A stretch of DNA of 64,000 nucleotides from Liolophura sinensis (taxonomy: Eukaryota; Mollusca; Polyplacophora; Chitonida; Chitonidae): positions 806,001-870,000 of the forward strand of contig NC_088302.1 of assembly GCF_032854445.1 (NCBI RefSeq). Direction: 5' to 3'. Made by a program: the position numbers and the translations under genes. Below the pieces are notes generated by a model. That model saw only the letters and a program-made list of their open reading frames with translations, had not been told where the DNA came from and did no database searches. Every line of letters begins with the position of its first letter. Position 1 is the stretch's first letter. Of this stretch, positions 14,301-24,800 are shown in pieces.

Positions 14301-17300
14301 GGTACTGTGATCCTGGACTATACATGTACAAGTGTATTACAGCACAAGTAAAGCCAGTAAAACACACGTCTGTATCACACCACACACAGGTTCATCCTGC
14401 TGGTACTGTGATCCTGGACTATACATGTACAAGTGTATTACAGCACAAGTAAAGCCAGTAAATCATACATGTATATATCACACCACACACAGGTTCATCC
14501 TGCTGGTACAGTGGTCCTGGACTATACATGTACAAGTGTATTACAGCACAAGTAAAGCCAGTAAATCATACATGTATATATCACACCACACACAGGTTCA
14601 TCCTGCTGGTACTGTGATCCTGGACTATACATGTACAAGTGTATTACAGCACAAGTAAAGCCAGTAAAACACACGTCTGTATCACACCACACACAGGTTC
14701 ATCCTGCTGGTACAGTGGTTCTGGACTATACATGGAGGTAGTTTAAACTGCTCGCTATCCAACGTGTATCCTACATGATTCCTCCATGTATACAGTGAGG
14801 TTGTAATGAAATAATAACTCATAGACTTCCTGCCCAATGTCTCTATCCCTCATGGTCATTAAATCACTGCCTAATACATCACACATACTTGCACTCTGCC
14901 TGTTCCAATCATGAGAACTACTTTGAGTTAATGATTTAAATGAGACTTATTTTCAGCATGTACATAAGACTAACATGGAATTACGAAACAATCTTTTCAA
15001 TAATTTAATGTCCTAAATGTCCTTAATAACATCCTACATGGTGCGGTGTACGTACAGTTACATGTGTAGATTCTCCCATCTTTCTGCCACATCCTACATG
15101 GTGCGGTGTATTTACAGTTACATGTGTAGATTCTCCCATCTTTCTGCCACATCCTACATGGTGCGGTGTACGTACAGTTACATGTGTAGATTCTCCCATC
15201 TTTCTGCCACATCCTACACGGTGCGGTGTATGTACAGTTACATGTGTAGATTCTCCCATCTTTCTGCCACATCCTACACGGTGCGGTGTATGTACAGTTA
15301 CATGTGTAGATTCTCCCATCTTTCTGCCACATCCTACATGGTGCGGTGTACGTACAGTTACATGTGTAGATTCTCCCATCTTTCTGCCACATCCTACATG
15401 GTGCGGTGTATGTACAGTTGCATGTGTAGATTCTCCCATCTTTCTGCCACATCCTACATGGTGCGGTGTATGTACAGTTGCATGTGTAGATTCTCCCATC
15501 TTTCTGCCACATCCTACACGGTCGGTTGTACGTACAGTTACATGTGTAGATTCTCCCATCTTTCTGCCACATCCTACATGGTGCGGTGTACGTACAGTTA
15601 CATGTGTAGATTCTCCCATCTTTCTGCCACATCCTACATGGTCGGTTGTACGTACAGTTACATGTGTAGATTCTCCCATCTTTCTGCCATATCCTACATG
15701 GTGCGGTGTATGTACAGTTACATGTGTAGATTCTCCCATCTTTCTGCCACATCCTACACGGTCAGTTGTACGTACAGTTACATGTGTAGATTCTCCCATC
15801 TTTCTGTCACATCCTACATGGTGCGGTGTATGTACAGTTACATGTGTAGATTCTCCCATCTTTCTGCCACATCCTACATGGTGCGGTGTACGTACAGTTA
15901 CATGTGTAGATTCTCCCATCTTTCAGCCACATCCTACATGGTGCGGTGTATGTACAGTTACATGTGTAGATTCTCCCATCTTTCTGCCACATCCTACATG
16001 GTGCGGTGTACGTACAGTTACATGTGTAGATTCTCCCATCTTTCTGCCACATCCTACACGGTCGGTTGTACGTACAGTTACATGTGTAGATTCTCCCATC
16101 TTTCTGCCACATCCTACATGGTGCGGTGTATGTACAGTTACATGTGTAGATTCTCCCATCTTTCTGCCACATCCTACACGGTGCGGTGTACGTACAGTTA
16201 CATGTGTAGATTCTCCCATCTTTCTGTCACATCCTACATGGTGCGGTGTATGTACAGTTACATGTGTAGATTCTCCCATCTTTCTGTCACATCCTACATG
16301 GTGCGGTGTACGTACAGTTACATGTGTAGATTCTCCCATCTTTCTGTCACATCCTACATGGTGCGGTGTACGTACAGTTACATGTGTAGATTCTCCCATC
16401 TTTCTGCCACATCCTACACGGTGCCGTGTGTGTACAGTTACATGTGTAGATTCTCCCATCTTTCTGCCACATCCTACATGGTGCAGTGTAAGTACAGTTA
16501 CATGTGTAGATTCTCCCATCTTTCTACCACATCCTACATGGTGCAGTGTAAGTACAATTACATGTGTAGATTCTCCCATCTTTCTGTCACATCCTACACG
16601 GTGCGGTGTATGTACAGTTACATGTGTAGATTCTCCCATCTTTCTGCCACATCCTACATGGTGCGGTGTAAGTACAGTTACATGTGTAGATTCTCCCATC
16701 TTTCTGCCACATCCTACACGGTGCAGTGTATGTACAGTTGCATGTGCAGATTAAGACAGCTACATGTTTTCAGGTAATGCAAACCACAGAACCTGACAAC
16801 CAGGGCCCACTTGCTTGAAGCTCTCTTAATGTTCAGAGCACGTTACTACCATGGTGATGTAATGCCTACAGTGCTGGTTGCCTTGGTAGTTACGTGCCCT
16901 TAGCGTTAAGAGGGATTTGCGCAAGTGGGCCCAGTACAGGTACATTCATGTATGTACCTATCGTACCTATGCACTGGGTAATTATCAAGCTGGTCAGAGG
17001 CAGGGGTAATCACTGAGCTGTACCACTACATCGCAAGTTCAGAGGTTCAAGCAATTACTGAGCTGTAGCGCGAAATCGTAAGTTCAGAGGTACAGGCAAT
17101 TACTGAGCTGTACCACTATAAGACTACACAGCAAGTTCAGAGGTACAGGTAATTACTGAGCTGTACCACTATAACACAACACCTTAAGTTCAGGGAACAT
17201 ATACATTGTTATTACTGAGCTGTACCAATATAGCAAGACACTGTAAGAAAAATCAGAGGTACATTTTATTACTGAGCTGTACCACTATACCACTACACAG

Positions 17301-19057
17301 TAAGTTCAGAGGTACATGTAATTATTGAGCTGTACCACTATAACACTGCACAGCAAGTTCAAAGGTACAGGTAATTACTGAGCTGTACCACTATAACACT
17401 ATATGCCAAATTCTGAGGTACAGGTGATTACTGAGCTGTACCATGACATATCAAGTTTAGAGGTACAGGTATTAAAGTGTGTGGCTGTGATCAGGCCCAC
17501 AAATAAGCTTGTCAGGCACCACTTAGTTTGGACCGGGCCAAATGGGATTTGATACCTGACATGTCCAACTGTGCCATCAGGGTTGCTAGTTGGAGTGAGT
17601 GAGTGAGTGAGTGAGCGCTTGGGGTTTAATGTCGTACTCAGCCATGATGGCATGTAAGCCGCCCTGCCCGAGCCATTATACTGATAGGGGTCAACCAGCC
17701 ATTGCACTATCCCCTTCATGCTGAACGCCAAGCGAGGAAGTTACACCTTCCTCTTTTAAAGTCTTAGGTGCGACTCGATCCAGGATTGATCCCAGATCTA
17801 CCGCTCCTGAAGCGGACCTGGTAGATGGACACATGTATATGTTGGTGAAAACAGCCACATGTTTTCAGCCAATAATATAACTCTGGAGTAATCCAGAGTC
17901 AGTTTTGAATAATACTACATTATTTATTTATTTATTTATTTGATTGGTGTTTTACGCCGTACTCAAGAATATTTCACTTATACGACGGCGGCCAGCATTA
18001 TGGTGGGAGGAAACCGGGCAGACCCGGGGGAAACCCACGACCATCCGCAGGTTGCTGGAAGACCTTCTCACTTACGGCCGGAGAGGAAGCCAGCACGAGC
18101 TGGACTTGAACTCACAGTGACCGCATTGGTGAGAGACTCCTGGGTCATTACGCTGCGCTAGCGCGCTAACCGACTGAGCCACGGAGGCCCCTTAATACTA
18201 CATTATGGCACTAGTTTCACATATCATAAGCATACTGAAGTCTGTATTGCGAGAGTACATCCAGGGTACAGTTACTGATCAGCCTGTTGAAAATAGCTCT
18301 TTTTTACATCTTTGTATTTCTTTTATTGTTGTTTTACACGGTACTCCAGAACATTTCACATGACAGCCAACATGGTGGGAGGATATATCTGGCTTTAATA
18401 AGTGAATGAAATAAACAATGGAAGTCATTCCCTAATTCTTACCTGTACCGCTATCTATAAACAGACATGGGTAGTATATATAAGCATTACAGTTGGGCAC
18501 ACTGTCTAGCCTACAGTATTGTGACTGCTCTTCCTTCAATTGATAAATGACTCCAGTTATTTACACCAGTAATGAAAAAAAAATTGAGAAATATGAAGAA
18601 TGCACGCATAAATTAATTGAGAAAGTTTGCTTCATCCACTCATCTGTGTATAAAGGGAAAGATTTTCCCCTAGCAAGCAATTTAAACATATCCACCGGTA
18701 TTACGAGCCACATTTTGGTTTGTCTAAGTGCACTGTAGCTGACATACTAGGCTAACCAAAAATGTCAAATTTGTCCACTAAATGTCACTTCATTCATTCT
18801 CTAACTGATGGGAGAAGACAAAGGGGTGTGCTGGTAGAGATAGGGGGGTGCAGCCCCACTGACAGGGACTAGGGATAGTAGGGGGGAGATGGCCGCACAA
18901 AACACTCATCAGCAGACGGGCAGCCTGCTGGCCAGTCGTCTTCACTGACGTTTCATTTCACAGATTTACCAAATTCCGCTCTCTATTTACCTGTTTGCGC
19001 TCCATCCACCACCCAGATTGTCGCGGCCAACAGAAGAACACCTCTCCCGAACAGCAT
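5206..19057 (-). CDS. Unrecognised secreted Cys-containing protein, five exons (gene A)
   Basis: Spliced model, complement of 18991-19057, 18443-18505, 12261-12331, 8338-8426 and 5206-5317; 402 nt, 133 residues plus stop. Every junction has GT/AG and the phases agree (1, 1, 0, 2), which is strong support because each exon was found independently. The first 20 or so residues (MLFGRGVLLLAATIWVVDGA) form a signal peptide, so the product should enter the secretory pathway. The mature part is about 110 residues with seven cysteines, motifs such as YYPC, WCPPC and ELCPW, and no further membrane segment. I recognise no family and propose no function. The introns (about 0.5, 6.1, 3.8 and 3.0 kb) are packed with minisatellites, and the gene diverges from the CAP gene starting at 21784. 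Extra phase-neutral exons could have been missed, and the first two exons are the surest. Confidence 0.66.
5690..6460. repeat. 21-bp minisatellite with higher-order units
   Basis: The unit is gttactgatgatgtaccacac. A variant block (acccaaccaaaatacacac) interrupts at about 5680, 5865, 6005, 6190, 6330 and 6390, giving a 140-185 bp higher-order pattern. It lies between exons 4 and 5 of gene A. Valine/serine/threonine-rich minus-strand frames here are repeat artefacts. Confidence 0.9.
6612..8127. repeat. 90-bp minisatellite, about 17 copies
   Basis: Highly homogeneous 90-bp unit (cagatggaaatagaaagcta ... gaaatccatcctcgtgtatg). The period is 30 codons and both strands lack stops, so long frames appear on both (plus-strand motif VWAIHVHVHSDGNRKLVLLY). 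It sits in an intron of gene A. Copies differ at a few positions (tccatcc/tccatgc, gtacatgtg/gaacatggg), which form a mosaic. Confidence 0.93.
8338..8426 (-). CDS. Gene A exon 4
   Basis: Acceptor with a good pyrimidine tract (cttccccctgcctatacacgtgtcacag), donor gtggcc, phase 0 to 2, 89 nt. The chosen frame gives NRAAQSLGAYLYLV... and VELCPWRR. A second frame is also open here (TEQSCTISRG...); I prefer the first because it joins exons 3 and 5 in phase. Confidence 0.55.
8884..9110. other. Single-copy intron segment with open minus frames
   Basis: In intron 3 of gene A. The minus strand is open in two frames: one gives a hydrophobic run (MRMIAILLLILLFQIF), the other an acidic one (NEDDCYSSVDTTIPDLQDEF). 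A donor-like gtgcgt follows, but no convincing acceptor precedes. I do not call an exon. Confidence 0.2.
9236..9517. repeat. 18-19 bp G-rich minisatellite
   Basis: Unit ctgggtgggtatacagagg, about 15 copies, strongly strand-asymmetric (G on plus). Repeated GGG runs make G-quadruplex formation plausible. The Tyr/Pro/Ile-rich frames on both strands are artefacts of the repeat. Confidence 0.9.
9520..10150. other. Single-copy intron sequence of gene A
   Basis: No exon with matching phase was found on the minus strand, and no SINE or array is visible. Confidence 0.4.
10155..10696. repeat. 35-39 bp minisatellite, about 15 copies
   Basis: Unit gtgtgcttctgcacactgta plus ataaccagatcaatact. The gtgtgcttctgcacac word is an imperfect palindrome, so each unit can form a small hairpin. 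Length alternates between units by loss of a GT. Confidence 0.9.
10805..11480. repeat. 17-bp minisatellite (ccagcttcatcactact)
   Basis: Clean 17-bp units to about 11195, then degenerate copies interrupted by ccagtgacatcattactcga-like variants. The pyrimidine-rich strand is plus. Confidence 0.9.
11515..12225. repeat. 52-bp minisatellite, about 13 copies
   Basis: Unit gctgactctgaactggtcac plus atacatgtatacgtggactcacaaacatacaa. Two unit types (gaactggtc and gggctagtc) alternate in the centre. It ends about 35 bp from gene A exon 3 and does not include exon sequence. Confidence 0.9.
12261..12331 (-). CDS. Gene A exon 3
   Basis: Acceptor ...gcatgtcag, donor gtaaac, phase 1 to 0, 71 nt. It encodes a Cys-containing segment (GCQHEGP..., WCPPCHV). 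It is flanked by minisatellites on both sides (11515-12225 and 12580-12772), neither of which copies the exon edge. Confidence 0.6.
12580..12772. repeat. 32-bp minisatellite, six copies
   Basis: Unit gtaataatggctcaagctat plus gttctgattggc. Short array just upstream (in gene A sense) of exon 3. Confidence 0.85.
12920..12940. other. Long G homopolymer
   Basis: A run of about 14 G, interrupted once by A, then more G. It is prone to slippage and sequencing error and could form a G-quadruplex. It lies in intron 2 of gene A. Confidence 0.8.
13404..14736. repeat. 103-bp minisatellite, about 13 copies
   Basis: Exact 103-bp period (for example 13506 to 13609). The unit includes tacaagtgtattacagcaca and ggttcatcctgctggtac. 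Two alleles of the centre (acatacatgtatatatcac and cacacgtctgtatcac) are shuffled between copies, as expected from unequal exchange or conversion. Confidence 0.93.
15031..16752. repeat. 60-bp minisatellite, about 29 copies
   Basis: Very homogeneous unit (cagttacatgtgtagattct, cccatctttctgccacatcc). The 60-bp period leaves open frames on both strands, giving an apparent 586-residue plus frame of SYMVRCTYSYMCRFSHLSAT repeats with no splice or start support. It lies within intron 2 of gene A. Variant gtcggttgta units are scattered among gtgcggtgta units. Confidence 0.95.
16803..16932. mobile_element. Foldback (MITE-like) element
   Basis: Two arms of about 62 bp in inverted orientation, starting gggcccacttgc at 16803 and ending gcaagtgggccc at 16932. 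Internal words also match in inverse (ctctcttaa with ttaagaggg, cacgttactacc with ggtagttacgtg). There is almost no spacer. No coding capacity, so it would be non-autonomous. Confidence 0.75.
16975..17470. repeat. About 55-bp degenerate minisatellite
   Basis: Unit ttactgagctgtaccactat plus aacactacacagcaagttcagaggtacaggtaa, about nine copies with indels. Older looking than the 60-bp array next to it. Confidence 0.85.
17590..17830 (+). mobile_element. Second SINE type with GAGT repeat end
   Basis: Begins with gtgagtgagtgagtgagcgc, then ttggggtttaatgtcgtact, a body containing gccattatactgataggggt, and ends gattgatcccagatctaccg. I recognise it as a lophotrochozoan SINE-like repeat from memory, not from a search. 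Orientation is tentative. Confidence 0.6.
17921..18192 (-). mobile_element. tRNA-headed SINE, best-preserved copy
   Basis: On the minus strand: tRNA-like head with A-box region (gtggctcagtcggttagcgc) and B-box region (gagttcaagtcc), body (cctcccaccataatgctggc, gccgtcgtataagtgaaata), then ttcttgagtacggcgtaaaa and a TAAATAAATA tail. It lies in intron 2 of gene A. Confidence 0.88.
18325..18400 (-). mobile_element. SINE body fragment
   Basis: Matches the tail-proximal part of the 17921 element (gttttacacggtactccaga, acatggtgggagg). Head missing; diverged. Confidence 0.6.
18443..18505 (-). CDS. Gene A exon 2
   Basis: Acceptor ...ctgtaggctag, donor gtaaga, phase 1 to 1, 63 nt. It encodes a stretch beginning D-SVPNC and containing YIYYPC, with two cysteines. 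It is open only in the frame dictated by exon 1. Confidence 0.7.
18991..19057 (-). CDS. Gene A exon 1, signal peptide
   Basis: ATG at 19057 (minus), then 22 codons and one base before the donor gtaaat. It encodes an N-region with one Arg, a hydrophobic core (GVLLLAATIWVV) and a DGA cleavage-like end. It ends in phase 1, the usual phase after a signal peptide. Confidence 0.75.
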
Positions 19058-21783
19058 GGTAGAAAATCACGACATTCCAAGATCTTCTGGAGCTACGGCA
19101 GCTGCAAAAATCCAACCCTAGCGAAACTCAACACTACCCTTCCATTCGTTTCTTGCCATTATGTTTAGTTACTCTCCACGACCCCAGCACTCTCCACTTT
19201 GCGGTATTTTGCCTCGTATTTTGCGGGATTTCCCACGGTCTAAGGAAGGGACATAACTCTTCCGCTGATAGAGCATTAAACTCTGCGTGGCGAAGTTGTA
19301 TGATGTGCTCAGTTGGCTTTGTTTGCTCCAAGTACTTGACTTACACAATTTAAAACTATAGATGTTAGGTTATTTCATGAATCCTGACTGTGTTTCCGTA
19401 TGGTTTTGCACTTATATTGTAGCGGTGAGGTTTGGTAAATGCTGACTTAAATTGGCAGTCAGAAAACAGCGAGAGCTGAATTCAAGCAAGCAAACCCGTG
19501 GGGTCCAAAGGTCAAACATGTTGAGCGGTACATGGCAGTGATATGTAGCGACCGCAGAGGACAGCGAATGCTCCACTAAGGGTGAAGGCCTAACAGGACT
19601 GTCTAGGCCTATATAGACCGTAACTTCACATGGCCTAGCTGAAGGCCTATGCAATCTATTTACCACCTAGGCCCCCATATCGCGAGCTCATTAGTTGTCC
19701 TTCACACTAACTTGTATGATTACATGTGTATAATATAATAATAATAGCCTAATGTATAATATATAATAATTATATATAATTATAATATAAGATTACAGCA
19801 CACACAGTAAGACCAGAGCAGCGACGACAGTATGATAGCTGGCAAATGGTCATACATAACCGGTGAAATACAACCTCTGTTCAATATTCCTCAGTCTGGG
19901 TTTCATTCTAGCTCTTCATGTAAATGCATAAATAGCAGCAAATTACACACCCCCTGGCATCATGGCTTAAGTAGAATTACGTAAAAAAAATGCAGTGATA
20001 TTAACTGCAATTTATAAAAAGTCACTAGTCTAGAATTAATCAAAACGTAGTGTTGCCATCACCTTTAACATATATTCACATTAAAACAGCCTACCTGCTA
20101 GATGTCTGCGAGCTAGTAGCCTACTTGTTGTGTGAGGCTATGTCATATTAGAAGAACAGAGAGAAGGATCGGTGTTGATCAGACAGTAGATTTCAAGTTA
20201 AGATCAATATGCTCCCAAGTCACCAAGCGAAGAAATAGTAATTGTCACGAAAATAATCAGTAACATGTCACGCGCTGGTAATCATTCTCTAGACCACGCC
20301 CCAACTGATCTAAGCAGTCATCATTTTAAGTGGTATAAGCTCATGTAAAATTATTTTAAAATGTCCTGATAAGGTTTAATTGAGCAAATTTATTTTGATA
20401 GAATCTCTGTTCAGGAGGACTCAAGAGGACATTTTTATGTTTCTGGTGAGAACACGAAATAATATTGCCGATAATATGCAGGCCTAATACAGACAAATTT
20501 AGACTGACCTGTGGTGTTGAAAGTAATGCTTAATAACACTTTATTAAAATAATTTCCTTTTGTCTGATGTCTGATTACAAAACGGTCCAACTGAACTATA
20601 TTATCTGTTATATATTGAAAATGGCGTTAAGTAACATTTAATAAAAGACATATACTGTATTTGTTATATGCATTTGGTGCCTATATATAGACCTAAATTG
20701 TATACACATCTGTTAACTCAACATTGAATCTGTGTGACAAAAGCAAAGCAGATGGTATACAAAACAATGAAAATCACAAAAAAGAGATTTAAAAAATGCG
20801 AATGCACATACAAAAGCAATGTAGACCGGAAACACGGAGAAAAGATAGACTAAGGCGCTATACAGCCGTTGACTCTGACCACCGGCTTGTCTTTGCGCAT
20901 ATTGTAAGCAGACCGGCGTGTAGACATCAAGCTCTATGCTGACCCTTTGGTTTGCACACCGATGTACAGGACAACCAATACTGTGTGACGCAGTCCAAAA
21001 TGTCCTATAAGTTCGGGAATGTATACACTTGTATGAAATTATCAACCAATCATGGTCACTGTGTATTTGAAGTCTATTGAATTAAATGTTGTATAGAAGA
21101 ACTTTTGTCGAGACACTCCGGTTTCTTCCACCCAATGACTGACATCGTACAAGTGAAAAAAAAATCTTGAGAATGGCGTTAAAGAACAATGAAATAAATA
21201 AATGAATGAATAAATAACTAAACTCCTCATAGATACAAACTTTAACTGATGTTCGTAGATAATACACATGATTGAGGACATATATAGTACATTGTCCCTT
21301 ATGGTAACCTGGTTAAAGTCTTCTGTGTCAAAACAAAGCCTGAAATAGAGGGAAAAATGAGTACAGCAGTATCAGGTGTCGAAGATAACTGGAACAGACG
21401 TAGTATATATGTATCAGGAATCCTCCGGAGTTAACAGAGACAGTACAATTTTGTGGTTCCCGAAATGTTTCCAGAGAATGACATGTATATACGATCCCGA
21501 CACAATACGCATTGGGAAACGTACCGTAATATCATAAATCATTGTAAATGATTTATTACAAATGCAGATATCAATTTTAGTTGCAAAAATTCAAACCTAA
21601 CCTACAACACCCATAACTAAGTAACTTATTGCTTAGATGCAAATACAAACATGATCTCTTTTCAGGGGCCGTGTTATTTTTTGGGGAGGGGGGGTATATA
21701 TTTCTCTAAGAAAAAATTCAAACAACGTGCTGGATACCATACGGTTCCAAGATGTTTATTACCGGTGTCTTATATAGTTCAAA
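19058..21783. promoter_or_regulatory. Divergent intergenic region between gene A and the CAP gene
   Basis: About 2.7 kb between the start codons at 19057 (minus) and 21784 (plus), presumably holding both promoters and 5' UTRs. I see no TATA box I can assign. It contains an AT-only stretch (about 19730-19795) and a decayed SINE tail at 21135. No array and no convincing gene. Confidence 0.5.
21135..21217 (+). mobile_element. Decayed SINE 3' end
   Basis: acatcgtacaagtgaaa, tcttgagaatggcgttaaag and a tail of AAATAAATGAATGAATAAATAA match the 3' end of the SINE family in plus orientation. Confidence 0.55.
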
Positions 21784-21877
21784 ATGGCGGCTTCAAGCGA
21801 ATGGATGTTAACGTCTGTGGTGGTGATTTTGTTTCTGATGATGATGGTGATAAGAGGAAAACAACTGCCAGAATCAG
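21784..21877 (+). CDS. CAP copy 1 exon 1, signal peptide
   Basis: ATG in a strong AAAATGG context. After MAASSEWM comes a hydrophobic core (LTSVVVILFLMMMVI), ending phase 1 at donor gtaagt. It fixes the N-terminus and makes the product secreted. Confidence 0.82.
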
Positions 21878-24800
21878 GTAAGTGGTCGTGTGAAACCATC
21901 GAGTAAATTGCATTTGAAGCTATTTAGTTATGACACGGTTTGCCTTGGTATATAATTGTTTAACCGTCACCCTGTCGGTATACACAGGCCGGCAATATTC
22001 CTTCCTGGAACCCTTGTGCGCCTACTTGTGTCTGTAATTTATAAGTGTTCTCAGTATGGTTCAAATTAGTATATATGTGTCGTACGTTGGAAGGTCTGAC
22101 AGCAACCTGCGGGTGGTTGTGGGTTTCCACCTGGCTCTGCCCAGTTTCCTCCCACCATAATGCCGGCCGCCGTCGTATATGTTAAATATTATTGAGTACT
22201 GCGTAAAACACTAATCACTAATCACTAATCACTAATAATATAAAAAATAGTATATATGTGGGTATGAGAAGGCTCACGATGATGTATAGAAATAAACATA
22301 CATCAATTTCAAGATAAACGGTTAGATTTATGTTTGGAACATACATCGTAAACTTCAGGTGATGCCATATTGTCACCCTTGAAAATTACAAAAAAAGGAA
22401 ATGAAAAACAGGGGTGGGGTGGGGTGGGGGGTGGTCTGCGAAGATGTAGTAAATAATGTTATGATTCTTTTTTAGGAAAACTGGTATATTTATTTGAATG
22501 CTGTTTAACACTCTACACAATAATTATTGATGTCATCTTTGTGGGTGGAGGAAACCGTAGAGCCAGGGATAAACCACAAAGTTTTGGCAAGTTAATGGCC
22601 AACTGTTTCACGTATTGGAATGTTCTGTGATGTCCTGTGAAACAGCATGCACTTTGTGACAGAACATTCCTACAAATCCCATTACCGTGGGTTGTATATA
22701 TTGTGGAAAAGATCGACCTTTGAATCCTGAATTAAAAGGCAGCTGAAATAAATATATATGATCTTCATAGCACAAACATATTTCATTTTATTTCAGATGC
22801 CAACGATAAAGCCTTCTCGAAGAACAGTCAATCGGTAAATATTCATTCAAGCGTTTGAATCTACCAACAATCTTTACATTATACAAAAGAACGGATTCTC
22901 CCAAAAAGTTAAAAATACGTCTCCAAAGAAGAAGACAAACAAAGATTGCATACATATTACCATATATAGCATGCAAGTTAGTGATGACGATAATTGCATT
23001 TGCGAATGCTCCGCAGGGGTCACCTTAGAGCAGGGGTGGAATTTATCTCACGTGACCAATTAAAGCCCCTCATTAACTCGGGTTAAGCGGAAGCCGATCA
23101 AAGGGTCGCTGGGAAACACTTTCGACATTATTTGTTGTATTCTGCTTTGTATGGCATATGGATGCGGCCATTCGACTTTACGCCGAACCAAAACCCACCA
23201 AGACGAGGCGACAACCCGAGGTGTCGAGGTGAAAAGTCGAGTCACCGCAATCGTATTCCATAGCTTTGGTCTCTGTATCTATAAGTGACAGCAGTCCGTG
23301 TATATTTTCTGTCGTGTTACAACGGTGTAGGATTCCACAGCACTGAATACTAATTATATTGATAACTACTTCATTCGGATTTTTCTTTTTGATCAAATAA
23401 GAAATAATCTCTCTCGTTTGCTTTAAAACTGTATATATTTTACCTTTTTAATTTGCATTAATATATATTGTTTCTGCCAATATCGACATAAACAAAGAAC
23501 TGACGATTCTTCACACTCTCTACGGATCGATTATGCCTGACGCGATTAAGTTAGTCCAGGGATAAACAGATGGTACAAGATAATTGAGGCTGCTTTAGTT
23601 AGTTTAGTGCTAAGCAAATGAAACAATATAACCCCAGGCGCACGGGTTAGTCCAGAGCTAAGCAGATGGTACAAGATAATCTGAGGCTGCTTAAGTTAGT
23701 CCAGAGCTGAGCAGATGGTACAAGATAATCTGAGGCTGCTTTAGTTAGTCCAGAGCTGAGCAGATGGTACAAGATAATCTGAGGCTGCTTTAGTTAGTCC
23801 AGAGCTAAGCAGATGGTACAAGACAATCTGAGGCTGCTTTAGTTAGTCCAGAGCTAAGCAGATGGTACAAGATAATCTGAGGATGCTTAAGTTAGTCCAG
23901 AGCTGAGCAGATGGTACAAGATAACCTGACGCTGCTTAATTTAGTCCAGAGCTGAGCAGATGGTACAAGATAATCTGAGGCTGCTTAAGTTAGTCCAGAG
24001 CTAAGCAGATGGTACAAGATAATCTGAGGCTGCTTAAGTTAGTCCAGAGCTAAGCAGATGGTACAAGATAATCTGAGGCTGCTTAAGTTAGTCCAGAGCT
24101 GAGCAGATGGTACAAGATAATCTGAGGCTGCTTAAGATGAGGTTGCAAAATGTAGATACTATTACCTCTCCTAAAATTTTTACATCCCAGATTTATTTAT
24201 TTGTGTATTAATAGTCTTCTTGTTGTTTTGTGCCATACTTCAGTGTTACGACCCTGATTAGATTTCTTGTGGGATGGAAATAAGCAGTCTTGCTGAGACT
24301 CGCTGGGGTATTACCCTCTGCTCGGTACCTGACTTCTCTCATGACGTAAATCCACCGATATATACATAAACTCGACCGCACTTTTCTCTACAATTATGTT
24401 TTTGTATATCACTGTTATCAATTTATCAGATCAGATTGCCGGAATCCTGCCGACCGGAATTCCGGAGTTTGCCGAACCACACGATGTGCCTGTTTGATAG
24501 TCCGGATGTGGTCGATGCCGGCATCTCCATGGTGACACGTAACTACATCATCGGTGAACATAACCGAATTCGAGGAACGGTTATCCCCCCTGCCACGGAT
24601 CTGACTTATTTGGTAACTACGGAAACACGCCTTCTTTTGTCTTCATCGCACGGCATTATATCACGGAAAAGTTCTCCTTAGGAAATCAGCTTTAGTACAA
24701 GAAAGTATTCAGTCCCAGGTTACAAACAGGTCATATAGGTCTATAGACGGTTAGTCTGCAGTAACTGTACGTACGATGCAAAATGATGCACATCGGACAA

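Noticed and set aside
15017-16777. Apparent 586-residue repetitive protein
   Set aside because: Pure product of a 60-bp tandem repeat; open on the opposite strand too and within an intron of gene A.
17921-18192. Functional tRNA gene (A and B boxes)
   Set aside because: The tRNA-like part continues into a SINE body and AT tail; no cloverleaf that I can close.
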